Assembly: GCF_902859825.1 (NCBI RefSeq)
Contig: NZ_CADIKB010000035.1
Location: 1 to 64,000, forward strand
Direction of reading: 5' to 3'
DNA: 64,000 bases
Origin: Paraburkholderia phenoliruptrix
GTDB taxonomy: Bacteria > Pseudomonadota > Gammaproteobacteria > Burkholderiales > Burkholderiaceae
Every line of letters starts with the position of its first letter. Positions within the stretch are counted from its first letter, which is position 1. Below are positions 8,351 through 17,183 of the stretch, piece by piece. A program made the position numbers and the translations under genes. The notes beneath the pieces were generated by a model. The model saw nothing but the letters and a program-made list of their open reading frames with translations. It was not told the origin of the DNA and did no database searches.

Positions 8351-9300
8351 CGACGCAGCCTCGGGTTGGATACGATTTGACACAGGTCCGCGATCAGCAC
8401 GAGCGCGAGATACGCGGCGCAGAACACCATCACGCAGCCTTGCACGAGCGGCATGTCGCGGTTCGTCACGGCGTCGACCATCAGGCTCGCAAGGCCCGGA
8501 TAGTTGAAGATGGATTCCACGATCACCACGCCGCCGAACAGATACGACAGGCTCAGCGCGACCGCGTTGGCAATCGGCCCGACGGTGTTGGGCAGCACAT
8601 GGCGCAACACCACGCGCACCGGTGAGGCACCCTTGAGGATGGCCATTTCCACATACGACGAGTTCAACTGGTCGAGCACCGCGGCGCGCGTCATGCGCGC
8701 CATCTGCGCGACGATCACGCAGCACAGCGTCATGACCGGCATCGCGTAGATACGCAGCAGCGCGCCGAACGAATTCACCTCGGACAGATATGACAGCGCC
8801 GGCAGCCAGCGCAGCTTGACCGCAAAGATCAGCACCGCGATGGTCGCGACGAGAAACTCGGGCACCGCCACCGTCGAAAGCGTCAGCACGTTGAGCACGC
8901 GATCGAGCAGCGAGCCGCGAAACATCGCGGACGTAATGCCGATCAGAAGCGCGATCGGCACCGACACCACCGCGGTCAAGCCGGCAAGCACGAGCGAGTT
9001 CGGCAGGCGCGTAGCGATCAGCTCGCTGACGGGCAGATTGTTCGACATCGACGTGCCGAAGTTGCCGGTGACGATATGAAGGAGCCATTCGCCGTAGCGT
9101 TGCAGCGCCGGTTGATCGAGCCCGAACTGGTGCCGCAATGCGGCGACGGCCTCGGGCGTGGCCGCCTGACCGAGCGCCTGCTGCGCGGCGTCGCCGGGAA
9201 GCAGCCCCGTCACGCCGAACACGATGGCCGACACCAGCAGCAGCGTGAGCAGCGCGAGGCCGAGGCGCGCGGCGATGAGTCGTTGCGCGTGTGCTTTCAT
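8347..9300 (-). CDS. Peptide/opine ABC importer permease, DppB-like
   Basis: 317 residues, normal for DppB/OppB. The N-terminal helix LGLALLTLLLVSAIVFGVTG leads into LLPGDAAQQALGQ, then LDQPALQRYGEWL and GNFGTSM, all conserved landmarks of this permease. The EAA-like loop is LKGASPVRVVLRHVLPNTV. It lies between the binding-protein gene (gap of 121 bases) and the DppC-like gene (ATGA overlap). Confidence 0.92.
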   Translation of the reverse strand: MKAHAQRLIAARLGLALLTLLLVSAIVFGVTGLLPGDAAQQALGQAATPEAVAALRHQFGLDQPALQRYGEWLLHIVTGNFGTSMSNNLPVSELIATRLPNSLVLAGLTAVVSVPIALLIGITSAMFRGSLLDRVLNVLTLSTVAVPEFLVATIAVLIFAVKLRWLPALSYLSEVNSFGALLRIYAMPVMTLCCVIVAQMARMTRAAVLDQLNSSYVEMAILKGASPVRVVLRHVLPNTVGPIANAVALSLSYLFGGVVIVESIFNYPGLASLMVDAVTNRDMPLVQGCVMVFCAAYLALVLIADLCQIVSNPRLRR

Positions 9301-9421
9301 TGAAAGTCGCCTCCTTCTTGAAGCATGCGCGCCGCGTCGAAGCGGCGCGCCAGTGCATGTATTACGCGTATTGCGGGGACTGGCGCTCCGACCCGGCGAG
9401 CCGAAGCGCCTTCACTTCACG

Positions 9422-11038
9422 TTACGCCTCTAGCCAGACGTTTTCCGCGAAGGCAAAACCCATCAGACCGGCAAGCGGGATCGAACCGAGTCCCTTCAGC
9501 TTACTCGTATAGCCGTCGAGCGAGCTATGAAAGAGCGGAATACCGATGCCGCCGTTTTCGTGCACGAGCACCTGCATGTCGCCGTAGATCTTTTTGCGCT
9601 TCCCGTCGTCCGGTTCGCCGCGTGCGGCCACGAGCATCTGGTCGAATTTCGGGTTCTTCCAGTTGGCCTCGTTCCACGGTGCGTCGGATTTGAAGAACTG
9701 CGTGAAGAGCACGTCCGCGCTCGGGCGCGCATTGATGTTGCCGAAGCCGAGCGGATGCTTCATCCAGTGATTGGACCAGTAGCCGTCAGCGGGCACGCGG
9801 CTCACCTGCAGATTGAGGCCCGCGCGCGGCGCCGCCTGTTGCAGCAGCATGGCCATTTCGACGGACCCGTCGGCTGCCGGCGACGCATAGACCTGCAGCG
9901 GCGTCGAGCCGAGCTTGGCCTTCTGGAAATAGAACTTGGCCTTGTCGGGATCGAACGCGCGTTGCGGCAGGCCGGCGAGATAGTACTTGTTGGTCGGGTC
10001 GATCGGCTGATCGTTGCCGATCGCGCCGTAGCCGCGAAACACCGAGCGGCGGATCTGCTCGCGGTCCAGCAGGTACATCATGCCGCGGCGGAAATCGTCG
10101 TTGCCGGTGAGGCCGCCCTCGTCGCGGACAATCAGGTCCGTGTAGCCGCCCGTCTTCGTTTCGAGCACCTTGAAACCCGGCGCCGTCTTCAGGCGTTCAG
10201 CGGAATTCGGCGTGAGGCCGTTGATCAGTTGCACGTCGCCCGAAAGCAAGGCGTTCACGCGCGCCGATTCGTCGCCGATACCGATCAGCTCGATCTCGTC
10301 GAGATACGGCATGCCCGGCTTCCAGTACTTGTCGTTTCTCACGCCGACCGTGCGCACGCCCGGCGAGAATTCCTTGAGCTTGTACGGACCCGTGCCCACG
10401 GCCGTTTTGAAATCGCTCGTGCCGTCCTTGATGATGAGGAAGTGCGACGTGGCCAGAATCACCGGCAGGTCGGCATTCGCGCCTTCGAGCGTGATGGTCA
10501 CTTCGTTCGGGCCGGTGGCCTTCACTTCCTTCACCTGATCGGCAATGGTCTTTGCCTTCGAAGCCGTCGCCGGGTCCTTATGGCGCATGATCGAATAGAC
10601 CACGTCGGCGGGCGCGAGCGACTTGCCGTCGTGGAACTGCACGCCGCTGCGCAGCTTCACGACCCACACGGTCGCGTCCTTGGTGTCGATCGATTCGGCC
10701 AGCGCCATCTTCGCGCCGAGGTGCGAGTCGAGCTCGGTCAAGCCGTTGTAGAACATGTTGCAGCGCACGTAGTCGGTGCTGAGCGCGCCCTTCGCGGGAT
10801 CGAGCGTGTCGGCTGCGGAAGCCGACTGCGTCGCCACGCGAATCTTGCCGCCCTGCTTCGGCCTGGCTTGCGCGAACGCCGCGCCGCTGGCCGCGAGCAG
10901 ACCCGTGCCCGTCATCGACATCATCCCGGCCGCGGCCATCGCGCGCAGCACGTCGCGCCGCGAGGCGCCTTTCGCTGTCATTTGCTCGAGCCGGTCGCCG
11001 AGGTCATGAGCGCCATGTGGTGAGTTTTCCTTATTCAT
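9422..11038 (-). CDS. ABC importer substrate-binding protein, SBP_bac_5 family, Tat-exported
   Basis: 538 residues of the peptide/opine/nickel binding-protein family (cluster C). A twin-arginine signal is visible at residues 26-31 (SRRDVL) before a hydrophobic stretch, with likely cleavage after AFA near residue 56. Family landmarks include LDPAKGALSTDYVR and GTGPYKLKEFSPG, with YSIMRHKDP between. The start at 11038 is supported by GGAG upstream. It defines the substrate for the dpp-like transporter and, by context, for the trimeric dehydrogenase. Tat export suggests folding before export; the reason is not evident. Confidence 0.92.
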   Translation of the reverse strand: MNKENSPHGAHDLGDRLEQMTAKGASRRDVLRAMAAAGMMSMTGTGLLAASGAAFAQARPKQGGKIRVATQSASAADTLDPAKGALSTDYVRCNMFYNGLTELDSHLGAKMALAESIDTKDATVWVVKLRSGVQFHDGKSLAPADVVYSIMRHKDPATASKAKTIADQVKEVKATGPNEVTITLEGANADLPVILATSHFLIIKDGTSDFKTAVGTGPYKLKEFSPGVRTVGVRNDKYWKPGMPYLDEIELIGIGDESARVNALLSGDVQLINGLTPNSAERLKTAPGFKVLETKTGGYTDLIVRDEGGLTGNDDFRRGMMYLLDREQIRRSVFRGYGAIGNDQPIDPTNKYYLAGLPQRAFDPDKAKFYFQKAKLGSTPLQVYASPAADGSVEMAMLLQQAAPRAGLNLQVSRVPADGYWSNHWMKHPLGFGNINARPSADVLFTQFFKSDAPWNEANWKNPKFDQMLVAARGEPDDGKRKKIYGDMQVLVHENGGIGIPLFHSSLDGYTSKLKGLGSIPLAGLMGFAFAENVWLEA

Positions 11039-11135
11039 CGAACTTCTCCGCGAGGATGGGCAGTTGTGAGGGCTGCGTGGGGTTGATCGGCGACTGCAAC
11101 AGCGGCACTGCAACGACGGATGCAACAGCGGGACT

Positions 11136-12425
11136 TCAGTAGAAAATGTCCTTGATACGGTAATACGTGCCCACGAGCGGCAGGAACCAGGGCTTACCGG
11201 TGTGTCCCGGAATGGCTGCCCACTCGGACTCGTCCCATGGGTTGCGATCCGCGCGGCCGTCCATCACATCGGCCATCACCTGGCCCATGTGCGTGGACAT
11301 CTGCGTGCCGTGGCCGCTGTAGCCCATCGAAAAATAGAGGCCGTCGTGCTGCCCGGCATGCGGCAGGCGATCCGCGCTGATGTCGACGAGGCCGCCCCAG
11401 CAATAGTCGATGCGCGCCGTGGCGAGCGTCGGAAACATCGCGGCAAGACCCTGCTGCAAGATGCGCCCGCTCCTGGCGTCCGAAGGCCGTTCGGAGGCCG
11501 TGAAGCGCGCGCGGCCGCCGAACAGCAGGCGCGAATCCGGCGTCACGCGGAAATAGTTGTGCATGAGGCGCGTGGTCGTGTAGGCGCGCCGCTTCGGCAG
11601 CAACTGCGCGAGCAATGCGGGCGCGAGCGGCTCCGTCACGACGATGAACGAGCCGACCGGCGCAAGGCGCCGCCGGTACCAGCCGAACGGTCCGTGCCGC
11701 GAAGGTCCGGTTGCGATCAACACCTGCTTCGCGCGCACTTCCCCGCGCGTGGTGATCACGCGGTGTGCGCCGCTCTCTTTCACGATCGACGTAACGGCCG
11801 CGTGTTCATACAGCTTCGCGCCGCGCCGGACCGCGGCTTCGGCGAGTCCGACCGCGAACCTGCCCATATGCATCTGGCCGCCATGACGTTGCAGCAGGCC
11901 GCCGTAAAAGCTGTCCGACTGCACCTCGCCGCGAATGCGTTCGCCGTCGATCAGCTCGATGTCGGTGTCGACCGTGCGGCGAATGAGTTCCGCGGTCTTC
12001 TCCAGATGCGCGAGATGATGCGGCTTCGACGCCAGCTTCAGCTTGCCGGTCGCGACGTAATCGCAGTCGATCTGCTCTTCGCCGATCAGCCGCTCCACCG
12101 TATCGACCGCGTCCGAATACGCGCGATAACACGCGCTCGCGCGCTCGATACCCAGTTGCGCAGCGAGCGCGGCGAAGTCTTGCGCCACGCCCGTGTTCAC
12201 CTGGCCGCCATTGCGGCCCGAGGCACCGCCGCCCACACGCCCCGCGTCCACCACCGTGACGGACGCGCCGCGCTTGCCGAGCGCCTGAGCCGCCGACAAG
12301 CCGGTGAAGCCCGCGCCGATCACCACCACGTCGGCGTGGCCGTCAACCGGACCTTCGCAGGCCGCGGCGAACGGCGGCGCGGTGTCGAGCCAGTAGGAAT
12401 CGAGCTTCATCCTGTGCATGTCCAT
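11136..12425 (-). CDS. FAD-dependent oxidoreductase, gamma-glutamylputrescine oxidase (PuuB)-like
   Basis: 429 residues. N-terminal FAD motif VVVIGAGFTGLSAAQ near residue 33, then GRNGGQVNTG, characteristic of the PuuB/OrdL amine-oxidase branch of the DAO family. The C-terminus has YCWGGLVDISADRLPHAG and YSMGYSGHGTQM-type closure of the flavin site. It probably oxidises a secondary amine or gamma-glutamyl polyamine. It belongs to the leftward cluster between the HAD gene and the binding protein. Three in-frame ATGs (12425, 12419, 12410) are possible starts; none has a strong ribosome site, and MKLDSYW at 12410 best matches the family N-terminus. Confidence 0.87.
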   Translation of the reverse strand: MDMHRMKLDSYWLDTAPPFAAACEGPVDGHADVVVIGAGFTGLSAAQALGKRGASVTVVDAGRVGGGASGRNGGQVNTGVAQDFAALAAQLGIERASACYRAYSDAVDTVERLIGEEQIDCDYVATGKLKLASKPHHLAHLEKTAELIRRTVDTDIELIDGERIRGEVQSDSFYGGLLQRHGGQMHMGRFAVGLAEAAVRRGAKLYEHAAVTSIVKESGAHRVITTRGEVRAKQVLIATGPSRHGPFGWYRRRLAPVGSFIVVTEPLAPALLAQLLPKRRAYTTTRLMHNYFRVTPDSRLLFGGRARFTASERPSDARSGRILQQGLAAMFPTLATARIDYCWGGLVDISADRLPHAGQHDGLYFSMGYSGHGTQMSTHMGQVMADVMDGRADRNPWDESEWAAIPGHTGKPWFLPLVGTYYRIKDIFY

Positions 12426-12486
12426 GGTTGCAGGGGCCGGCGACGGCGTGCCCGTCGAGCGCTTACAGGTCGGCTTGCCAGCCGCG

Positions 12487-13155
12487 TTACAGGCCGAGTT
12501 CGGCGGCCAGTTGCGGAATGTCGTTCACTTCGTAGTACTGGTAATACGGCGTCGACGGTTCATGGCCGCGGTTGATGAAGGCCTTGTGCTTGACGCCCAT
12601 GTCGTGCACCGTCATCAGGTCGTAGCGCAGGCTCGACGACACGTGCAGCACGTCTTCCGGATTGCAGTTGAGCTTGTCGAACATGTACTCGAAGCCTTGC
12701 ATGCGCGGCTTGTACGATTGCGCCTGCTCGGCGGTGAAAACGGCATGGAACGGCGCGCCGAGCTTGTCCACGTTGCTCTGGATCTGGTCGTTCGACGCAT
12801 TCGACAGAATCACCAGCTTGTACTTCTTCGCAAGACGCGACAGACCTTCCGGCACGTCGGGATGCGGGCCCCACGTCGGCACGGCTTCGTAGATCTGTTG
12901 CGCGCCGGCTTCGTTGAATTCGACGTTCAGGCGCGCGCAGGCACGGCGCAGCGCATTGACCACCACCTCGCGATACGGCTTCCATGCACCCAGCACTTCG
13001 TCGCGACGATAGCCCGCGTAGAAAGCGACCAGTTTTTCCAGGTCGTCGGCCTTCAGGAGGTGGCCGTACTGCTCGCGCGTCATCTCGGCCATGCGGAAGC
13101 GGGTCAGCGTGCCGTAGCAGTCGAAGGTGATGTATTTCGGTTCGAATTCGATCAT
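12487..13155 (-). CDS. HAD hydrolase, type II haloacid dehalogenase-like
   Basis: 222 residues, the size of L-2-haloacid dehalogenases. Motif I is FDCYGTL with the nucleophile Asp at residue 12; motif II LSNAS is at about 117; motif III lysine is in SYKPRMQGF; motif IV is replaced by SSSLRYDLMTVHDMG. The canonical haloacid dehalogenase has Ala or Val in place of Cys13. A ribosome site (AGGA) precedes ATG 13155. Its place between an amine oxidase and an aldehyde dehydrogenase argues for a role in the same catabolism, but the substrate cannot be inferred. Confidence 0.85.
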   Translation of the reverse strand: MIEFEPKYITFDCYGTLTRFRMAEMTREQYGHLLKADDLEKLVAFYAGYRRDEVLGAWKPYREVVVNALRRACARLNVEFNEAGAQQIYEAVPTWGPHPDVPEGLSRLAKKYKLVILSNASNDQIQSNVDKLGAPFHAVFTAEQAQSYKPRMQGFEYMFDKLNCNPEDVLHVSSSLRYDLMTVHDMGVKHKAFINRGHEPSTPYYQYYEVNDIPQLAAELGL

Positions 13156-13403
13156 GGTGCAGTCCTATCGGGGTGGTGAACTCGCGTCGAGCTCATTGGC
13201 GAAAACAGCAACTAAAGCTTGTTCCTGTAAAGGATTTAATCAGCGCAAAAACATAGATGTTCCTGATTCGCGCGCTGCCGGTGACACAAACCATGCGTTT
13301 TGAGGCCATTGCGCAGCACAGTCTGCCGTGCTCCGGCGAAACCCTTATCGACCCTGTCCGCCCTTACCCGGTCTGGGTTTGCGGGCATCGTGAAGGGCGC
13401 GTG

Positions 13404-14894
13404 TCACTGCCGCAGATCGATCAGCACGCTCTTGAACCGCAGGTTGGCCTCGTAGGCCTGCGGCCCCAGATCCTTGCCGATGCCCGAGCGTTTGTAGCCG
13501 CCCGTCGGGATCATGAAGTCGGAGGTGCGGCCATAGCGGTTCACCCATACGGTGCCCGCCTCCAGACCGCGCACGAAGCGCAGTGCCCGGCCGAGGTCTG
13601 CCGTATGCACGCCGGCAGCAAGCCCGTACTCGGGATGCTGCGCGAGCGCGAGCGCTTCTTCTTCGGTGTCGAAGGTTTGCAGCGTGAGGACCGGGCCGAA
13701 CACTTCCTCGCGCACGGCCTCGGACTGGGCCGTGACATCGGTGAGCAAGGTCGGCGTATAGAACGCGCCCGCGGCTGCACCGCTCACCTGCGCGCGCCTG
13801 CCGCCATGGCACAAGGTCGCGCCCGCACCCAGCGTGCGCCCCACAATGCTTTCGATGCGCGCCGCCTGCGGCTCGGAAATGATCGGCGACAGCGTCGTGC
13901 CGGCAGCCCAGGTCGCGCCCGGCCGCAGTTCGGCAAAAACCCTGCCGATGCGCTCGGCGAGCGGCTCAGCGAGGCTGCGCTCGACCAGCAGCCGCGAGCC
14001 CGCCACGCACACCTGCCCGGCGTTGCCGGTGATCGCGCCCGCGATGCGCCGCGCCACGTCGTCAAGACGCGGCGCGTCGGCGAACACGATCTGCGGGCTC
14101 TTGCCGCCCAGCTCCAGCGTGACCGGCTTGGTGCCGCTCGCGGCGCACGCCGCCATGATGGCCGCGCCGGTGCGCGTCGAGCCGGTGAACGTGACCTTGC
14201 TGATTTTCGGATGACGCACGAGCTCGTCGCCGGTTATGCGGCCGTCGCCCTGGATCACGTTGAAGATGCCGGCCGGCACCCCCGCCTGCACGGCGAGTTC
14301 GGCGAGGCGCAGCACCGAAAAAGGCGTCATCTCCGAAGGCTTGAGCACGACCGCGTTGCCGGCGGCGAGCGCGGGCGCGATCTTCCACGAAGCCATGACG
14401 AGCGGGAAGTTCCATGGCGCGATGGCGCCGATCACGCCGTATGGCTCGGCGATCGTCATGCCGAGATGATCGTGGTCGGTGGCCGCGACGTCGCCGCCCA
14501 GCTTGTCGGCGAACTCCGCATAGAAGCGAATGCCCTCGGCGGTGAACGGCACGTCCCACGCCACGGCCTGGGCGACCGGGCGCGTGGAGCCGAGCGCCTC
14601 CAGGCGGCCGAGCGCGGGCGCCTCGGCTTCCACCAGATCGGCAAAGCGGCGCATGATCTTCGCGCGCTCGCGCGGCGCCATGCGGGCCCAGCCGCTGGTA
14701 CGGAACGCCTGCCACGCGTTCTCGACCGCTCGATCCACCATGTCGGCGTCGGCGACCGGCACGCTCGCGTAGACCACGCCGTCGGACGGCCGCGCCACCT
14801 CCAGGCGGCGCGCGCCCGCGTTGCCGTCCACATACTGGCCGCCGATGAAATGGCCGCTGCGAATCGCGACATCGTCAGGATTGAAGCTGTCCAT
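13404..14894 (-). CDS. NAD(P)-dependent aldehyde dehydrogenase, PuuC/betaine-aldehyde dehydrogenase-like
   Basis: 496 residues of the ALDH superfamily. Catalytic Cys296 is in GNAGQVCVAGSR and the general base Glu261 in LELGGKSP. The cofactor site includes APWNFPLVMASWK (about 159) and FTGSTRTGAA (about 236). It would oxidise the aldehyde released by the amine oxidase or transaminase in this cluster. ATG 14894 is preferred (AGGA upstream, and it matches the family N-terminus). A 248-base gap separates it from the HAD gene, so that gene may have its own promoter. Confidence 0.9.
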   Translation of the reverse strand: MDSFNPDDVAIRSGHFIGGQYVDGNAGARRLEVARPSDGVVYASVPVADADMVDRAVENAWQAFRTSGWARMAPRERAKIMRRFADLVEAEAPALGRLEALGSTRPVAQAVAWDVPFTAEGIRFYAEFADKLGGDVAATDHDHLGMTIAEPYGVIGAIAPWNFPLVMASWKIAPALAAGNAVVLKPSEMTPFSVLRLAELAVQAGVPAGIFNVIQGDGRITGDELVRHPKISKVTFTGSTRTGAAIMAACAASGTKPVTLELGGKSPQIVFADAPRLDDVARRIAGAITGNAGQVCVAGSRLLVERSLAEPLAERIGRVFAELRPGATWAAGTTLSPIISEPQAARIESIVGRTLGAGATLCHGGRRAQVSGAAAGAFYTPTLLTDVTAQSEAVREEVFGPVLTLQTFDTEEEALALAQHPEYGLAAGVHTADLGRALRFVRGLEAGTVWVNRYGRTSDFMIPTGGYKRSGIGKDLGPQAYEANLRFKSVLIDLRQ

Positions 14895-15178
14895 GAGAAA
14901 GTGTCCTGAGAAAATGACCTTTGGATGGAAACCGCGCGCGGCGCAGCATCGCCGCCCGCTCGCCATGACAAAATCGTAGAGCCGCGCGCCTGGCATATGT
15001 CGCCGACAAAATTCGCCGCGCAGCAGAACCTGCCTGTAATGCGCGGCCAGACGGGGCGTTTTGCATCGAATTGCGCTGCGCCTCTCTGTGGCGCGCCGGA
15101 TAGAAAGATCGTCCTAGTCACATCGCGCCCCGGATGACAAAGTGGCGCGTAAGCCTTTAGCCATTCAGGGAGCACGGC

Positions 15179-16045
15179 GTGCCCGATTCGATTACATACA
15201 GACGCTTTACCCTCGACGACGTCGCCGCCGCGCACGCGTTGACGGTCGAACTCAAATGGCCGCATCGCCCGGACGACTGGAAGTTCGTCGCGCAGCTGGG
15301 CGTGGGTTTCGTCGCCGAAGACGCGAGCGGCGTGATCGGCACGGCGCTCTGCTGGAAGTACGGCGCGGACCGCGCGTCGCTCGGCATGGTGATCGTGTCG
15401 CCGGCGCGGCAGGGGCTCGGCATCGGCAGAAAGCTGATGGAGATGGTGCTCGAAGAGCTCGGCGGCCGAATCACATTCCTGCACGCGACCGCCGCCGGCC
15501 AGCCGCTCTACGAGAAGCTCGGCTTTCGCGCGGCCGGCACGCTCGACCAGCATCAGGGCGCGGCGTTCCAGCCGCCGCTCGTGTCGTTGCCGGCGGGCGA
15601 ACGTTTGCGCCCGCTCGGTTCCAGCGACACCGCGCGCCTCGTGGAACTGGCATCGCAGGCAAGCGGCCTCGATCGCGCCGAAGTGCTGCCCGCGCTGCTC
15701 GACAATGCCGACGGCATTGCACTCGACCGCGACGGCGAACTCGTCGGCTTCGCGCTCTTTCGCCGCTTCGGGCGCGGCTTTGCGATCGGCCCGGTGGTCG
15801 CGCTCCCCTCCGAGGATTCGAGCCGCGCGAAGGCGCTCATCAGCCACTGGCTCGCGCTCAACGCAGGCGTGTTCGTGCGTGTCGACACGCCCAGCGACAG
15901 CGGCCTGACCGACTGGCTCGAACAGCTCGGCCTGCCGCGCGTGGACACCGTCGTCAGGATGGTGCGCAATGCCGACCCGCAGAGCGTGACGGCCAACGCG
16001 ACGCCGTATGCGCAGTACGGCATCATCAATCAGGCGATTTTCTGA
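15179..16045 (+). CDS. GNAT-family acetyltransferase, two-domain
   Basis: 288 residues starting at GTG with GGGAG upstream. Residues 1-125 form a GNAT domain: the acetyl-CoA loop is SPARQGLGIGRKLM (about 79-92) and the end of the fold is LYEKLGFRAAGT. Residues 140-288 look like a second, degenerate acetyltransferase-like half of the Acetyltransf_18 kind (GDSRHR-like loop missing, FALFRRFGRGFAIGPVVA present). It is divergent from the aldehyde dehydrogenase and 6 bases ahead of the hydroxyacid reductase. It may acetylate a catabolic intermediate; the substrate is unknown. Confidence 0.82.
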   Translation: MPDSITYRRFTLDDVAAAHALTVELKWPHRPDDWKFVAQLGVGFVAEDASGVIGTALCWKYGADRASLGMVIVSPARQGLGIGRKLMEMVLEELGGRITFLHATAAGQPLYEKLGFRAAGTLDQHQGAAFQPPLVSLPAGERLRPLGSSDTARLVELASQASGLDRAEVLPALLDNADGIALDRDGELVGFALFRRFGRGFAIGPVVALPSEDSSRAKALISHWLALNAGVFVRVDTPSDSGLTDWLEQLGLPRVDTVVRMVRNADPQSVTANATPYAQYGIINQAIF

Positions 16046-16051
16046 TCCGTC

Positions 16052-16978
16052 ATGGCCCTACTCTATAAAGCCGACCCGGCGCGCGGCCGGCAATGGGCAA
16101 GACTCTTCGCCGAGAAGGCGCCCGATCTGCCGTTCCACATCTGGCCGGATCACGGCGATCCGGCCGCGATCCGCTATCTGGTGGCCTGGCAGCCGCCCGA
16201 GGACCCGACGCGCACGTTTCCCAATCTGGAAGTGGTGTTTTCGGTGGGCGCGGGCATCGATCAGTTCGACTTGCCCGGCGTGCCGGAGCATGTGCCCGTC
16301 GTGCGCATGATCGAGCCGGGGCTCGTGGAAGGCATGGTCGAGTACGTCACGCAGGCGGTGCTCACCCTTCACCGCGATCTCTTCGACTACGGTCTGCAGC
16401 AGCAACAGCAGGTGTGGCGCGAACTGCCGCTTACGCCCGCCGCGCAACGGCGCATCGGCGTGCTCGGGCTGGGCGTGCTCGGCACCGCCGTGTTGGAGCG
16501 GCTGCGTCTCTTCGGCTTTGCTTGCGCAGGCTGGAGCCGTTCGCCGCGCGAGATCGAGGGCGTGGACTGTTATGCGGGCGAAGCCTCGCTCGACGCGTTT
16601 CTCGCGCGCACCGACATTCTGGTCTGCCTGCTGCCGCTTACACCGGCCACGCGCGGCCTGCTCGATGCGCGCCTCTTCGCGAAGCTGCCGCGCGGCGCCT
16701 CGCTGATTCAAACGGGCCGCGGCGCGCATCTCAATCAGCAGGACTTGCTGGCGGCGCTGCAAAGCGGTCAGTTGCAGAATGCGATTCTCGACGTGACCGA
16801 CCCTGAGCCTTTGCCCGCCGGCCATCCGCTGTGGACGCACCCGCGCGTACGCATCACGCCGCATATCGCCAGCGCGACGCGGCCCGAGACCGCCGTCGAG
16901 GTCGTGCTCGACAATCTGCGCCGCCATCGCGAAGGCCTGCCGATGCTCGGCCAGGTCGACCGCACACGCGGCTATTGA
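16052..16978 (+). CDS. ghrA: D-2-hydroxyacid dehydrogenase, glyoxylate/hydroxypyruvate reductase A-like
   Basis: 308 residues, the length of GhrA. The NAD(P) Rossmann motif GVLGLGVLGTAVLERL lies at about 137-152. SVGAGIDQFD (about 65) and the catalytic block with Arg in QTGRGAHL (about 227), Glu in TDPEPLPAGHPLW (about 256) and His in ITPHIAS (about 273) are present. It reduces glyoxylate, hydroxypyruvate or a related 2-oxoacid with NADPH in known members. It follows the GNAT gene by 6 bases and so is probably co-transcribed. Confidence 0.9.
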   Translation: MALLYKADPARGRQWARLFAEKAPDLPFHIWPDHGDPAAIRYLVAWQPPEDPTRTFPNLEVVFSVGAGIDQFDLPGVPEHVPVVRMIEPGLVEGMVEYVTQAVLTLHRDLFDYGLQQQQQVWRELPLTPAAQRRIGVLGLGVLGTAVLERLRLFGFACAGWSRSPREIEGVDCYAGEASLDAFLARTDILVCLLPLTPATRGLLDARLFAKLPRGASLIQTGRGAHLNQQDLLAALQSGQLQNAILDVTDPEPLPAGHPLWTHPRVRITPHIASATRPETAVEVVLDNLRRHREGLPMLGQVDRTRGY

Positions 16979-17183
16979 GCCGCGCAACGCCCGGGCGCAC
17001 CTAGTCACACCCGGGCGCAAACCCGCGCAACGCCGCTTTCGGGCCTTCGCAGCACAAAATGCTAAGGGCATACATCAAAACGCGTCGCGCGCGCTTTTCA
17101 GGCAATTGTTTAGGTAAGCGGGCCATCGCCCCGGATCAGTAGTATGGAACCGTCAACAGCCCTTTCGCCGACGAGACCCCACC